Positions 38,219-48,231 of a stretch of 64,000 bases of DNA are shown here, in pieces. The translations under genes and the position numbers were made by a program. How positions within the stretch are numbered: position 1 is the first letter of the stretch; each line of letters starts with the position of its first letter. This DNA is from Lactarius indigo (lineage: Eukaryota; Basidiomycota; Agaricomycetes; Russulales; Russulaceae): the NCBI GenBank assembly GCA_025766275.1, contig JAFKAC010000088.1:62001-126000 (forward strand), given 5' to 3'. The notes under the pieces were generated by a model that was not told the DNA's origin, ran no database searches, and saw only the letters and a list, made by a program, of their open reading frames with translations.

Positions 38219-41200
38219 TCAAGCTCTCGTGGGCGAGTGAAACTCCAGCCCAAGCTGTTCCCTGAATTTTAGGAACTTAATGCAACCCAGATTCTTAGTA
38301 AAAAGATCTGCGGGGTTCTCAGCTCCTTCTATAAAGAATAGTTCTATCTTCTTATCTCGAATTACTTCACGTATGTAGTGGTGACGCAAATCGATATGTT
38401 TAATCCGTTTTTCTTGAACCGGATTAGAAGATAGAAATATGGAGCCTTGATTATCTCCGCATAATGGAATTGGTTCTAGATTTATTCCTAGCTCAAGAAA
38501 GAGCGAACGTATCCAGACCAACTGTCTGCTTGTATCACACAGCGACATATATTCTGCTTCAGTGGATGAAAGTGCAATTGATTTTTGTGCTCTCGAATTC
38601 CAGCAGAATATTCCATTAGCCATTTTTACTAAATAGCCCGTAGTGGACTTTCTAGTGACTGGATCTGAGGCCCAATCAGAATCCGCGTATGCTATTATAC
38701 CACCATCACTTTTGCCGTCATAGACTAAAGTATAATTGGAGGTGCCAAGTAAATAGCGGCATATGTAAAGTGCACGCTTTAAGTGGTCCTCAGATGGGTT
38801 GGCAGCAAACTGCGCCATTTTGGTAACAGCATAAGCAATATCTGGTCGCGTTCCAATCATTATGTATAGGAGTGATCCTATCACTTGTTGATATGAAGCG
38901 TGAAGTTCTGGAGATGCAGATTCCTTATTAGGGGTAGGATGATACCCTTCCGGTAATGGAGTTGGTACTGATTTGGCGTTAATCAGTTTGAAGCGCTGTA
39001 GTACTTTCTGAAGGTAGTCCTGTTGATCAATGAGGATTCTACCCTTAGATCGTAGTATGCGCATTCGAAGAAACTCCTTGGTATCTCCAAGATCTCTGCA
39101 TTCCCAGATCTTCATGAAGCGCTGCTTCAGGGAATCAATATGTTTTTTATTTTTTCCGAGGAAGAGGACATCATCAACATAGACAATTACGACAATTGTC
39201 TTTTCCTCATTTACAAAAAGACCTGAGTCTGATTGTAGACATGTGCAGCTTAGAGTACCCATAGACTTATCTAGCGCTCTCCACCAAGCGAGAGCAGCTT
39301 GCTTAAGTCCATAAATGGCTTTTCTAAGGCGCATCACTTTGTTTTGTTGACCAGGGATTTTAAACCCTTCAGGTTGTTCCATGTAGAGTTCCTCATCAAG
39401 GTCCCCATACAGGAATGCTGTTTTGACGTCTAGTCCAGAGATGTGCCAATCTTTAAGCGCTGCAAGCGCAAGCATCATCCGGACAGTCTCAAACTGTACC
39501 ACAGGCGAGAATATTTCGTCATAATCAATGCCTTCAACCTGAGAAAAACCTTTGGCAACTAGCCTGGCTTTCTTTCGGCCATCTGACTTTAAGTCAAATA
39601 CCCATCGATTCTTGATAACCTTTCTGCCTTTTGGCGGGTTAACAAGTTCATAGACTTTGCGATTGCGAAGGGAAGCTAGTTCCTCTTTGCACGCATTACG
39701 CCACTCCTCCTGAGAGTCGCTTGGCATCTTTAGAATGTCTCGATAAGTCCATTCTCGAATATTAGAGGTATCAGGTGCGTCTAGATCTGTTGGTGAAACT
39801 GCTTTGGCTAGCAGAAGATCTAGAAATTTGACTCCCCCTTCCTGAGCAAGGCGGGTGAGCAATTGCTGCTCTACTTCATCGTCCGAAAGGTGCGGATTAT
39901 CACCCGAAGCACGAGGAGGACCAGACTCGGGTTGCTCAGGAAAATCTCCTGGTACCGTCTGATCTTGACGTGAACGCAACCGAGAGCTACTTGGCTGGTC
40001 ACCAGTCAGCTGTCGCCAAGTGCGAGTCCGCTCAATGTCACAAATAATCGTAGTAGGAGGCCTATCTCCATAGACATTATCTGGTCGAGAAGTTTGTTTC
40101 CTTGTACGCGCCGACCTCCTAGGTTGACTAGGACCTGGTATGGGTTGTGGCGGTAAAGGCGGAGGTAGCTGCGATCCACTTCCTCCAGTAGACATACTAG
40201 GAGGAGGTGCCACAGGGGCTTGTGGAGCGCTCCTCACTTTAGGAGGCTCAGGTGGAGGGTCGTCATCAACACCAGGAGTGGTATCGTCCTTTAACAGCTC
40301 ATCATCAGAAGCTGTATCATCTAACTGAGTAACACCTTTGGGTTTACTCCTAACACTGTCCGATGGACATTTAGGAAACAATGCTTCATCAAAGAGGGCT
40401 TTGTCCGAGTAAAATAAGGTATTTGGAGTGCGCATGAAGACATCAGCCTTCATTCCAGATCCCCTACCAAGGTAGATCATAAGTTCGCTTTTAGGGGAAA
40501 GTTTATTCACCCGGCGAGCTTCAGGGATATGGACATAAGCACCCGATCCAAAGACTCGAAGATGAGCAATGTCAGGTTTCTCATTGTATAATAGTCCATA
40601 GGGGGTCTGCCATTGAAGGCGACTGATTGGAGTTCTATTATAACAATGTGTAGCATGTAAAACTGCAAATTCCCACCAACTCTGAGGTAAACAAGCATCA
40701 AGGCGCATGGCCTGAGCTTTGTCCATGACTGTACGCATAAAGCGCTCAGCGCGGCCATTCTGCTGTGGGGTATGTGGCGCAGACTGTAGCACTGTAATGC
40801 CGGCATCCTTTAGCTGCTTCAGAAAAGCATCCGATTTGTATTCACCGCCAGCATCAGACATCCACTCTTTTATGGTAGCGTCAAATTGATTTTTGATCAG
40901 CGCAAGCCACTGCTTTAAAGCAGTAATAGCAGAGGCTTTATCCCGTAAGAGAGTGATCCAAGCAAAAGAAGTATAATCGTCGAAGAAGACAATAAAATAC
41001 TTGTACTTGTGATATGACGGTATAGGGAAGCTTTTTAGATCAGAATGAATCCGACTAAAGGAGGCTTTAGCCCTTGTCTCGGAAGGAGGATGAGATGCTG
41101 CAGGCATTTTGCCTTGCGCACATCCTGGACATAGTTTATCAGAGGTCGGAATTATAATCCCATCAGGGAAACCCTTAGTGTTTTCCTTAGATCGTCTTAG

Positions 41201-43471
41201 AACCTCTTTAGATGGGTGTCCGAGGTGACGATGCATAAGGTCATAATCCACATTATACAATGCAGATATGTTGGCATAATCTAACTCAGTTAGATTAGAT
41301 ATAGAGGCATCTAGCCAAAATAGTGATTGTCCGTGAATAAGGGGTTTACATTGGACAATTGTTTTATTTTTTCTTAGCAAGTCTATATGCTGCGAATTCC
41401 CCAAAACGCGCAATCCTTGCTGTAGGAATACTCCCATTGATAGTAACCGTGTGCTCATAGAAGGTATGTGAAAGACTGGATAAACTCGTGTAGTTACAAG
41501 TTTGTCTGCGATATAATGCTCTAGCAAGACAGTACCAACTCCTTCAACATATATCATGTGAGCCGCGGTTTTGACAGGTATTCTGTCAGACTTGGCTAGC
41601 GACTTATAGTCAATAAAATCACTAAGACTATTGGTAAAGTGCGCTGAGGCTCCTGAGTCAAGAAGCCACATATTTTTAGTACGCTTCAAACATTCTGCGC
41701 ATTGACTGAAGTACTCATTGTGCTCACACTCAAGAAAATCGAGAAGAGCACTAGTATAATTGTACATTTCAGGCAACTTCTTTACATGTGACTCCAGTAC
41801 GTTACAGTTAGATCTGCCACCCCTTAGATTTTTTGGGGGCTGGACTAATTCTGTAACGTGATCAGCACGTAATAGGCAAAATGAAGGAGTAACGTACTCT
41901 TCTTCATCGGAACCCCAATCCAGGACCTCATCTGGACCGGTTAGAAAGTGTTCGGGGGTTATAGAATGCGATCCTGACGGGGATATCAAAGTACCGAAGT
42001 CAGGGTGCGTAGGAAGCCCATGGTCATATAAATATTGCTGATTCCTAGTCCATGCGGCAAGAATTAGCTCCGCAGAAGGAATTTTTGGAATAGAACCAGC
42101 ACCAGTAAATTTAGGTTGTTCCCACATTTTTGTTATCTCTTCAGCCTCAATTGCCTCCGGATCAACATATTCCGGTGTCGGAGCTCGGTTTTCTTTATCC
42201 GAGTCAACATCCGATATAGTTAGATCACTCAAGTCTAATTGTAGAGCGTTTGAAGACTCACTACAATAGGCGGCAATCTCAGAGTCGTCTAGACTCTCGA
42301 TGTCGACAATGGGTCGAGCGCCAGCAGGGGGTGCTCGCGTCATGTCAATGTCGAAATCGGAGTCATACTCTTCGTCAATAAATTTTTCGATCCAGGGGCG
42401 CATTTGAGCGTCCACATCGGCGAAACGCTGCTCAAGCGTCTTCGCGGTCTGAACTGTAGCTGGTACATTCAGCCGCTCTGCGAGCGTCATAGCGGTATTA
42501 ACGGAGGGAAAGAAGCCAGGAGTCCTCTGAGGCGAAGAGGATTCGACTTCTGTGCGAGTAGAGACGCCAGATGACCCAATATGGATCACCTTGTGAGAAG
42601 TGGGCGGAGATAATGCGGCTACAGAGGCTATGTGGGAATGCTGGGGAGCGCCGCCACGCGCTTTGCCTTTGCCTTTTCCTTTGCCACGACCAGAGCCACG
42701 TCCTCCGCGCTGCCGATTAGGCTGCTGCTGGGAAGATGGGCCGGGGGCATTGGAAGAGGAAGGCTGTTGCTGCTGCTGACCACCCTGCTTTGAAAAGCGA
42801 GGGTTATCGCGCTTGCGTTTAACGGCAGAAAGTTTCTGCGCGTTATGTGCTCCCTTATGCTGTCCGCGATTAGTTTCAGTTTCAAACTGGCCAATAACTA
42901 TGCCAGAGACTGAAGCAAGTTTGAGATCAGCAGTTGCAACACCGCTGCAGATAATGGGGATAAGGTTTTCCCATTTCTGAGGAAGCGCGGACATGGCTAT
43001 CAAAGCCTGAAGGGGAGGAGATATCACAAGCGTTGTTTGATTAGGAGCAGTGCCAATAGTAACAGCACCAAGTCGAGAGAAGGCGGCAGCCATTTTCTCG
43101 AAAGTTGCTACTGGGTTTTGGTTAGGATTGAAGCGAATAGAAACTGCTTCTTTAAAATCCTTGTAAATGCGTGGCAAAGAGACCGCTCCATAGCGATCTT
43201 GTACAGCATCCCAGAGCAATTTGGCAGAGGTGCCGGTGACAGCTTGCTGGATAGCAGGAGAGAGGCGAAGGGTAAGATTACCCCTTGCCATTTCATCACT
43301 GCGACGCCAAGCAGCTTGAATTTCAGCGGTGGCAGTGGTGTCGAGAGGGATAGAACCATCGACATAACCCCAGAGACCTTGGGACATGAAGAAGGCTTGC
43401 ATGGCATTGGACCAAAGGGTCCAGTTAGAGCCATCGAAGACGGAGACAAGAGTAGTTAATTGAGATGACAT
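38219..43471 (-). CDS. Copia Gag-Pol polyprotein (Cop-C)
   Basis: Single 1750-aa ORF. Gag N-terminus (LVSVFDGSNWTLWSNAMQAF) followed not by a CCHC knuckle but by an Arg/Gly/Lys/Gln-rich basic stretch (about residues 215-275). An acidic linker follows (about 350-500), then protease WLLDSGASAHF (about 603), GAG-pre-integrase MHRHLGHP, integrase HSDLKSF / SDAGGEY (D about 871) / NGRAERF (E about 907, DD35E), RT YGLKQAALAWW and catalytic YVDD (about 1430), and RNase H YADSDWASD and STEAEYMSL. No disrupting mutation is seen. At 1750 residues it is longer than Cop-B, mostly through the linkers. Without its 3' LTR the copy cannot be reverse transcribed normally. Confidence 0.95.
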   Translation of the reverse strand: MSSQLTTLVSVFDGSNWTLWSNAMQAFFMSQGLWGYVDGSIPLDTTATAEIQAAWRRSDEMARGNLTLRLSPAIQQAVTGTSAKLLWDAVQDRYGAVSLPRIYKDFKEAVSIRFNPNQNPVATFEKMAAAFSRLGAVTIGTAPNQTTLVISPPLQALIAMSALPQKWENLIPIICSGVATADLKLASVSGIVIGQFETETNRGQHKGAHNAQKLSAVKRKRDNPRFSKQGGQQQQQPSSSNAPGPSSQQQPNRQRGGRGSGRGKGKGKGKARGGAPQHSHIASVAALSPPTSHKVIHIGSSGVSTRTEVESSSPQRTPGFFPSVNTAMTLAERLNVPATVQTAKTLEQRFADVDAQMRPWIEKFIDEEYDSDFDIDMTRAPPAGARPIVDIESLDDSEIAAYCSESSNALQLDLSDLTISDVDSDKENRAPTPEYVDPEAIEAEEITKMWEQPKFTGAGSIPKIPSAELILAAWTRNQQYLYDHGLPTHPDFGTLISPSGSHSITPEHFLTGPDEVLDWGSDEEEYVTPSFCLLRADHVTELVQPPKNLRGGRSNCNVLESHVKKLPEMYNYTSALLDFLECEHNEYFSQCAECLKRTKNMWLLDSGASAHFTNSLSDFIDYKSLAKSDRIPVKTAAHMIYVEGVGTVLLEHYIADKLVTTRVYPVFHIPSMSTRLLSMGVFLQQGLRVLGNSQHIDLLRKNKTIVQCKPLIHGQSLFWLDASISNLTELDYANISALYNVDYDLMHRHLGHPSKEVLRRSKENTKGFPDGIIIPTSDKLCPGCAQGKMPAASHPPSETRAKASFSRIHSDLKSFPIPSYHKYKYFIVFFDDYTSFAWITLLRDKASAITALKQWLALIKNQFDATIKEWMSDAGGEYKSDAFLKQLKDAGITVLQSAPHTPQQNGRAERFMRTVMDKAQAMRLDACLPQSWWEFAVLHATHCYNRTPISRLQWQTPYGLLYNEKPDIAHLRVFGSGAYVHIPEARRVNKLSPKSELMIYLGRGSGMKADVFMRTPNTLFYSDKALFDEALFPKCPSDSVRSKPKGVTQLDDTASDDELLKDDTTPGVDDDPPPEPPKVRSAPQAPVAPPPSMSTGGSGSQLPPPLPPQPIPGPSQPRRSARTRKQTSRPDNVYGDRPPTTIICDIERTRTWRQLTGDQPSSSRLRSRQDQTVPGDFPEQPESGPPRASGDNPHLSDDEVEQQLLTRLAQEGGVKFLDLLLAKAVSPTDLDAPDTSNIREWTYRDILKMPSDSQEEWRNACKEELASLRNRKVYELVNPPKGRKVIKNRWVFDLKSDGRKKARLVAKGFSQVEGIDYDEIFSPVVQFETVRMMLALAALKDWHISGLDVKTAFLYGDLDEELYMEQPEGFKIPGQQNKVMRLRKAIYGLKQAALAWWRALDKSMGTLSCTCLQSDSGLFVNEEKTIVVIVYVDDVLFLGKNKKHIDSLKQRFMKIWECRDLGDTKEFLRMRILRSKGRILIDQQDYLQKVLQRFKLINAKSVPTPLPEGYHPTPNKESASPELHASYQQVIGSLLYIMIGTRPDIAYAVTKMAQFAANPSEDHLKRALYICRYLLGTSNYTLVYDGKSDGGIIAYADSDWASDPVTRKSTTGYLVKMANGIFCWNSRAQKSIALSSTEAEYMSLCDTSRQLVWIRSLFLELGINLEPIPLCGDNQGSIFLSSNPVQEKRIKHIDLRHHYIREVIRDKKIELFFIEGAENPADLFTKNLGCIKFLKFREQLGLEFHSPTRA

Positions 43472-43835
43472 TGTTGGTAAATCTGTTGGCTTTATAGTAC
43501 GTCAGTATTTAGAATTTTTCATCATAATACTGAGTGAGATAATAAAACCAGCATTAATCCCTTCGGCTACAGAACGTATTCTGTAGCAGACATTGGTCTT
43601 TGCAGACTACCAATTGTCTATGCCAAAAGAACTGCTCGACCATGTCAACGTTAGACAGTGGGCCAAGTCTATGTACTCCTCTAGAGTACAATACTGGGTC
43701 TGTTATGAGCCAGGGTGCCTCCCGGGGTCTGCTCGCTGTTTTCTCATTACCACTCTGTTCATAGATACAGAGGGTAGGAGTGCGATACCACCAGGTGCAA
43801 CTTTGTCTAGAAGTGCAGCGGCAAACCCTGTAACA
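43472..43835 (-). other. Leader of Cop-C
   Basis: 364 bases between the PBS and the gag-pol ATG. No coding domain is seen. Confidence 0.5.
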
Positions 43836-43847
43836 GGGCCCATAACC
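43836..43847 (-). other. Primer-binding site of Cop-C (half-tRNA-iMet type)
   Basis: GGTTATGGGCCC on the minus strand directly adjoins the 5' LTR, the same as in Cop-A and Cop-B although their LTRs are unrelated. Confidence 0.8.
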
Positions 43848-44246
43848 TGTTGCGCAGCAAAAGCCTTATAGGCCAAAGTGCAGCACGCAGGAAGGACATT
43901 CTCACCTTTGAGTAGGTTGAGAGACTAATGAGAGAGGAGAATGTGCACAAGCAAAGTGGGTGATGTTCTGTATTCGCCTCTCTCCCCACATAGGAGGGTA
44001 TTTATGCTCTATGGCCCCACCATGTCCATTTGCGGTTAAGTGATGAGTAAAGGCGTCCACAATATCGCGTTTTTACACACGCCTAATGTGTTTTGCCCTT
44101 CTGAGATAGTCATAGGACTTCTCCTCATCACGGGACATGATACGCCCGCTATTGTACATATCGTAACTGCCTAATATGGTAAATATAGTACAGTAATGTC
44201 GTAACTGCTATAGATAAGGTCCTTACGTACTTATCACGTTTCAACA
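43848..44246 (-). repeat. 5' LTR of Cop-C (solo partner missing)
   Basis: 399-bp segment. On the minus strand it starts TGTTGAAACG, where the DIRS recombinase frame breaks off, and ends GCGCAACA next to the PBS. A CATAAATACC motif (about 44006-43997) may be the TATA box. Boundaries rest on TG..CA, the PBS and the gene break, because the second LTR is absent. Confidence 0.7.
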
Positions 44247-45190
44247 CTCTCCAGGAACTTTGATTTGGTGAGAGGGTGACGGGTGTTCTTGGCTCGATAC
44301 GGGAATAAATGTGACGCCTCGGAAGGCTGATTTATGGTTAGATGGTTTTGCAGGGCCGCTGAGGGGTCAGTCTCCCCTGCCTGTGTCGCCCAGTACACGT
44401 CCTCTCCGTCCCTGCCTGCGGCTTTTGTCAAGGGGAGGTGTAAAACGGTCACCCTGTTGCCACCGCGATCCTGCTCATATGAGAGGTTCTGGGTGGTGAT
44501 GTGGGTGCTGGGGTGGAAGCTCTCCAGGGTGCGAACCGTGAATTCGCCAAGTCTAGCCAAGGCGTAGAAACATGTGGCTAGACATGCGAAGACAGCTGCG
44601 TTGAGAGGATCGTCCATGACCAGGCCTCGCTTGACGGCCACAATGAAATCAGGGGTGTAAGGATGGCAGGCTTTTCTTTTCGAGGTGTCCGGAGTGAGTT
44701 TGCTGGCGGCGTGCAGCATGGCATCCATCTCATTTTTGTCGAGTATCCATGGGATGCTATGGAGGATATGCCAGGCTCGCACGCCGTTCAGGTAGTTGGA
44801 AATAGTCTTGCCGGAATACGCAGCTGCCATGTGGGCCACAAATGTGGATAGGAGGGGTTGTGATGCCGGAGCTCTCTCAGGCTCGGGGACTCCTTTGTCA
44901 TCGCAGAAACAATGCCACATTAGTAGGCCGGACCCGTATGCCTTGTGCGTGACCTCTTCCCATGCGTGTACCATGGTATTTTTGACGCGCTCTCGCTCTT
45001 CCACGCTAACGACTGGGGTGTCTGGAGACGAAAGCTGGTTGCTGATGGGGGTCCACAGTCTCAAGCGATTCTTGGCGAGACAGTGCGGGTGGAGTGAGGA
45101 GGGGAGAGGAGTGAGGGACGTCGGGTAGGGGGCCGGCTTTTTATGAGGTGAGGAGGTGGTGGAAGGTATGGGGAGATGGCGCGGCCTCAT
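44247..45190 (-). pseudogene. Tyrosine recombinase of the DIRS-like element, C-terminus lost
   Basis: Starts with ATG at 45190, 28 nt after the RT stop. It shows a SAM-like N-terminal domain (LLSTFVAHMAAAYSGKTISN) and the first catalytic Arg in the block YALARLGEF (about residues 209-217), followed by HLPLTKAAGRDGED. The frame ends within the Cop-C LTR (stop at 44234), before the expected second Arg, His and the nucleophilic Tyr, so the enzyme is inactive. Confidence 0.88.
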
Positions 45191-45218
45191 GTTGAGGGGT
45201 TTTCACCGCTTGGAGTTT

Positions 45219-47285
45219 TCAGCGCCTGCACTCGGTTGAAAGTCCTCGAGGCCGCGCTTTTGAACTAGCCGAGCTACGACGGCCTCCCTCGTCAAATTGT
45301 GTGGGGTGGGTGTCGACAAGGAAGGGTTTGACCTCCTCAGGGATGCTGATGTGTCCGAGTAGGAGCCCGGAGGAGGGGTAATGCCCTCTGGAGGGAGCGT
45401 CGGCAGGATTTTGTGCGCTCGGAATGTATCTCGTGTGAATGACTGTACTGCAATTTTCCGATAACTCAAGGATACAGCGGAAGACGTGGTTTGTTGGTTT
45501 GTTGGCGCTGGATCTTTTCCACCATCCCTCGACGACGCCGCGGTTGTCCCCGTAGACTTTAATGTGTTCGCCCTTGCTTGAAAATGCGCATAGGCCAATG
45601 ATGAGAAGCTCAAAACCGATCGCCTCGGCCCATTGAATGTCTCGTCCCTGAGATTTCCAGCCTGGTGCCAAGCGCCAGGCTCTCCATCTGGGGCCGATCG
45701 TGATTGCGACGCTGAATCCGGAGCTTGCATCTGAGTAGGCGCTGTAGTCGATGAGGGGTTCAGGGGCTGGGATGGGCCTGGATATCTCGGGGCGACTGAG
45801 TCGCTGTGTCCACCATTTAAGGTCGCTTTGATTGTCCTGGGGTGGGGTGTGAGGTACGAAAGGACTGTTATTACACGAGGCCAGCATGGCCTCCATGTTG
45901 GTGAGGTAAGTGCGCCCTGCAGGGATGACCAGCGACGCGTGGTGGAGTTTGCCGTATAATCTTTGAGTCTCAAGGAGGTTGTGGACACGCTTCTCCTCCC
46001 ATTCTGCAATGGCCGAGAGATATTTGATTCTTTTCTTCTCGAGTAGATAGACTGTACGCGTGTGCAGGTCCCAGCGCAGCCCGAGATACGGGACCTCCGA
46101 GGCGAATGGGACCGTTTTGGAGGTCTCCCATTTGATGCCGAGGTGTGCCGAGAGCGCATCAATATCCACGTCGGCGTACGTGAATTCTTGATCCAGCTTG
46201 GGACGCAGGGAAGAGTCGGCGAGGTCCTGAAGGACGGCCATGCAGTCTTCGTCGAACTCTTCCAGCGAATCATCGGGTAGGCTTTTGCCCTTGTACCACA
46301 GGCGGCTACCGTCCTGTATGCAGCCCCCTTGGGCGAGAATCTCCTGGTGCCATTCGGCGCGTTGCGCGTTATAGTCGCGTAGGTGGGCACACGGGATTCT
46401 GAAGAAGATGTGATCGTCGACCCATTTTGATAGAGGGCCGATGCCGTTTCCCCGGAACACATCTGCACCGGCATCCGCAACCCTTCCGTACACACCTCCA
46501 GCTGAGGTGAGGCCGAAATTGTTGCACGTGTTGACTGCGAACCGGTCTTCGGCCTGCAAACGGACGACGAGGCCAGGCCATTGGGAAGGTGCGGCGGGAA
46601 TGGTCCTGTATGCTTTGGCCACGTCCCGCACGGAGGCCTGGGAGCCAGGAGGCAAGCGGGAGATGAGGAGGGCGACAGCTGTGAAGGTGCCCCAGGTGCA
46701 AGGGAAGTCGTCACTCTCGACGTGTGCATTGATGGAAGCCGTTCCCTGCAGCGGGCTATGAGGGTGCGAGAAGTTGTGCACCGCTTGGAATTGTCCTGGC
46801 TTGGCTGTCTTGGGAACGAGGGATAAGGGGGAGGACTGAAAAGGGCCGATGCTGGCCTCCAGCTGCGCGCGCAAGAAGGGTCCGATGTACCGGCCCGTAG
46901 TGAATTCGTGTTCGGTGATGAGGTTAAGTACAGGTGAAAGGGTTTTGACGGATGGATGATTAGGAGGGGTATAAGTATGTACGATCTCGGGGATCCCAAG
47001 ATCAAAACCGGTCGAGAGGCCCTGGACGAGCGTCGGATACTTGGCCTGAAGGCCAAGTCGTGCGAGCTCTGCCACCCATGCCTCGCGCCTGTACGGAGAT
47101 AAGGCCTCAAGCTTTCTCTGCTCGAGGACAAGCTTGGGCTCCGTGATCTGACTTTCTGCAGCCCGAGCATCTGTGACGCTCGGGGTGACTGGCCAAGGCG
47201 CATCCTCTGGCGACCTGCCAATCGAAGCAGAGTGGGAGGCCGTCTGCTGTGACGAGCCTCCCTTGCTCGTTTTTCCTGGGAGCAT
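45219..47285 (-). CDS. Reverse transcriptase/RNase H of the DIRS-like element
   Basis: 688 codons, ATG at 47285, overlapping the gag end by 179 nt in another frame. RT blocks: FQAVHNFSHPHSPLQGTASI, DVAKAYRTIPAAP, FGLTSAGGVYG and the catalytic WVDDHIFF (about residue 287). An RNase H-like C-terminal domain follows, with YSDASSGFSVAI, WAEAIGFELLI and YGDNRGVVEGW, ending in PSAQNPADAPSRG. The ORF is intact, but the element is broken at both sides. Confidence 0.88.
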   Translation of the reverse strand: MLPGKTSKGGSSQQTASHSASIGRSPEDAPWPVTPSVTDARAAESQITEPKLVLEQRKLEALSPYRREAWVAELARLGLQAKYPTLVQGLSTGFDLGIPEIVHTYTPPNHPSVKTLSPVLNLITEHEFTTGRYIGPFLRAQLEASIGPFQSSPLSLVPKTAKPGQFQAVHNFSHPHSPLQGTASINAHVESDDFPCTWGTFTAVALLISRLPPGSQASVRDVAKAYRTIPAAPSQWPGLVVRLQAEDRFAVNTCNNFGLTSAGGVYGRVADAGADVFRGNGIGPLSKWVDDHIFFRIPCAHLRDYNAQRAEWHQEILAQGGCIQDGSRLWYKGKSLPDDSLEEFDEDCMAVLQDLADSSLRPKLDQEFTYADVDIDALSAHLGIKWETSKTVPFASEVPYLGLRWDLHTRTVYLLEKKRIKYLSAIAEWEEKRVHNLLETQRLYGKLHHASLVIPAGRTYLTNMEAMLASCNNSPFVPHTPPQDNQSDLKWWTQRLSRPEISRPIPAPEPLIDYSAYSDASSGFSVAITIGPRWRAWRLAPGWKSQGRDIQWAEAIGFELLIIGLCAFSSKGEHIKVYGDNRGVVEGWWKRSSANKPTNHVFRCILELSENCSTVIHTRYIPSAQNPADAPSRGHYPSSGLLLGHISIPEEVKPFLVDTHPTQFDEGGRRSSASSKARPRGLSTECRR

Positions 47286-47652
47286 TTGCCGATCCGTCCC
47301 ATATTTTTTGTGCCCTGCACTTGGAGAATGTGTGTTCGTGGCACCCGAGGCAGATCACACAGACTCCCCCACGTGGGCCTGCACCGGACTGAAAAAACTC
47401 TGGGTCGTCGCGGCGTGGGTGCCAAGGAGTCTCTTGAGTGCGCTTCTCTGGACGATCGGAGGGTGAACTCCGATGTGGGTGGGGTGAACGAGAGTGAGCA
47501 CACTTTCTCGGTGAATCACGCCGGCGGGGGGAAGAGGATCGATGGCGGTTACGGCGATGCTGACCCCGATCGCGATAGCGTCTGGAGGAGGAGTGGGCTG
47601 CCTCAGACTCCCAATCTGATTGCGCCCTGTCAATCTGGACAATGGCGACGTG
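47107..47652 (-). pseudogene. DIRS-like Gag, C-terminal zinc-knuckle part
   Basis: Frame from the Gyp-B junction to TGA at 47107: an Arg/Ser-rich basic stretch (RRYRDRGQHRRNRHR), then two zinc motifs, CVICLGCHEHTFSKC and CSGCRKSDHGAQAC (a canonical C-x2-C-x4-H-x4-C), and the PLCFDWQVARGC block typical of this Gag type. The residues upstream of 47652 in the same frame belong to the Gyp-B LTR. The N-terminal half is at 63581-63982. Confidence 0.83.
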
Positions 47653-48230
47653 TGTTATGATCCGACGCTTCGGACCTAACCTACAGTATGTCTCCACCTT
47701 GCCTTCCCCTTCTGTACCATACCTTGTTACCAAAGGAGCTACTGTTACTAGTGGCGCTGTTTCTTTGATCCGAACCTCTGCTTACTCCGTTTAGCCTCTT
47801 TGATGTTGTGTGGACTTGTGTTCATGTTGTTTGGAACCCTGTCCTATATAAACCTGTACCATAGACTGTAGGAAGCCAGACTTGGCTTCGTTTGCAATCT
47901 AGCAACCTTGCCTTCGTACTTTGGTGTGACCTCGCCTTATCCCTCTCTTCTTGTGCATCCTCTGCCTCAGTCCTTAACCAGGACACTTTGAAGTCTTTGC
48001 AGTTGAACTATATCAACGCGTCACACCTGTTGTACTCTGCGCACTAGCAAGATCAAGTGTAGAGAAGTGTTAGACACTTCGGACGAGGAGTCCTACATAG
48101 CAGAGTCGTGCTGCACCTTGTGCCACACTTTTATCACTTGTATTTCATAGCAATAAGACAACAGAGGTCTTCGCTTGATACCTGTGTAATTCAGAACCTT
48201 TAGAACCCACGCCCCTGCTAGGGCGTAACA
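47653..48230 (+). repeat. 5' LTR of Gyp-B
   Basis: 578-bp repeat beginning TGTTATGATCC and ending GGGCGTAACA. It is unrelated in sequence to the LTRs of Gyp-A and Gyp-C. Confidence 0.95.
47845..47888 (+). promoter_or_regulatory. Gyp-B core promoter and probable transcript start
   Basis: TATATAAA at 47845-47852. About 31 nt downstream, AGACTTGGCTT (47878-47888) is complementary to the PBS and is the likely 5' end of the RNA. It lies in a small hairpin (GAAGCCA / TGGCTTC). Confidence 0.6.
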
Positions 48231-48231
48231 T

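Larger units (their letters stand above)
37707..44246 (-). mobile_element. Ty1/Copia retrotransposon Cop-C, lacking its 3' LTR
   Basis: Minus-strand element with 5' LTR (43848-44246), PBS, leader and an intact 1750-codon ORF, but without a recognisable 3' LTR. It is inserted in the tyrosine-recombinase gene of the DIRS-like element at 44246/44247. The other half of that target is not present to its left, where Gyp-A abuts it. A deletion removed the 3' LTR and the flank, so no target duplication can be tested. Confidence 0.85.
44247..47652 (-). mobile_element. DIRS-like tyrosine-recombinase retrotransposon, main part
   Basis: Minus strand, order Gag, RT/RNase H, tyrosine recombinase, typical for DIRS-like elements of Agaricomycetes. 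It is cut at 44246/44247 by the Cop-C LTR and at 47652/47653 by Gyp-B (TSD ACGTG). The 5' part continues at 63335-64000 beyond Gyp-B. It is the oldest element in this half of the window. No terminal repeats are visible because both ends are missing. Confidence 0.85.

Noticed and set aside
45203..47503. Long 766-codon minus-strand frame overlapping the DIRS RT
   Set aside because: Shadow frame: rich in Ser/Arg/Pro, without domains, while the frame at 45219-47285 carries all RT motifs.
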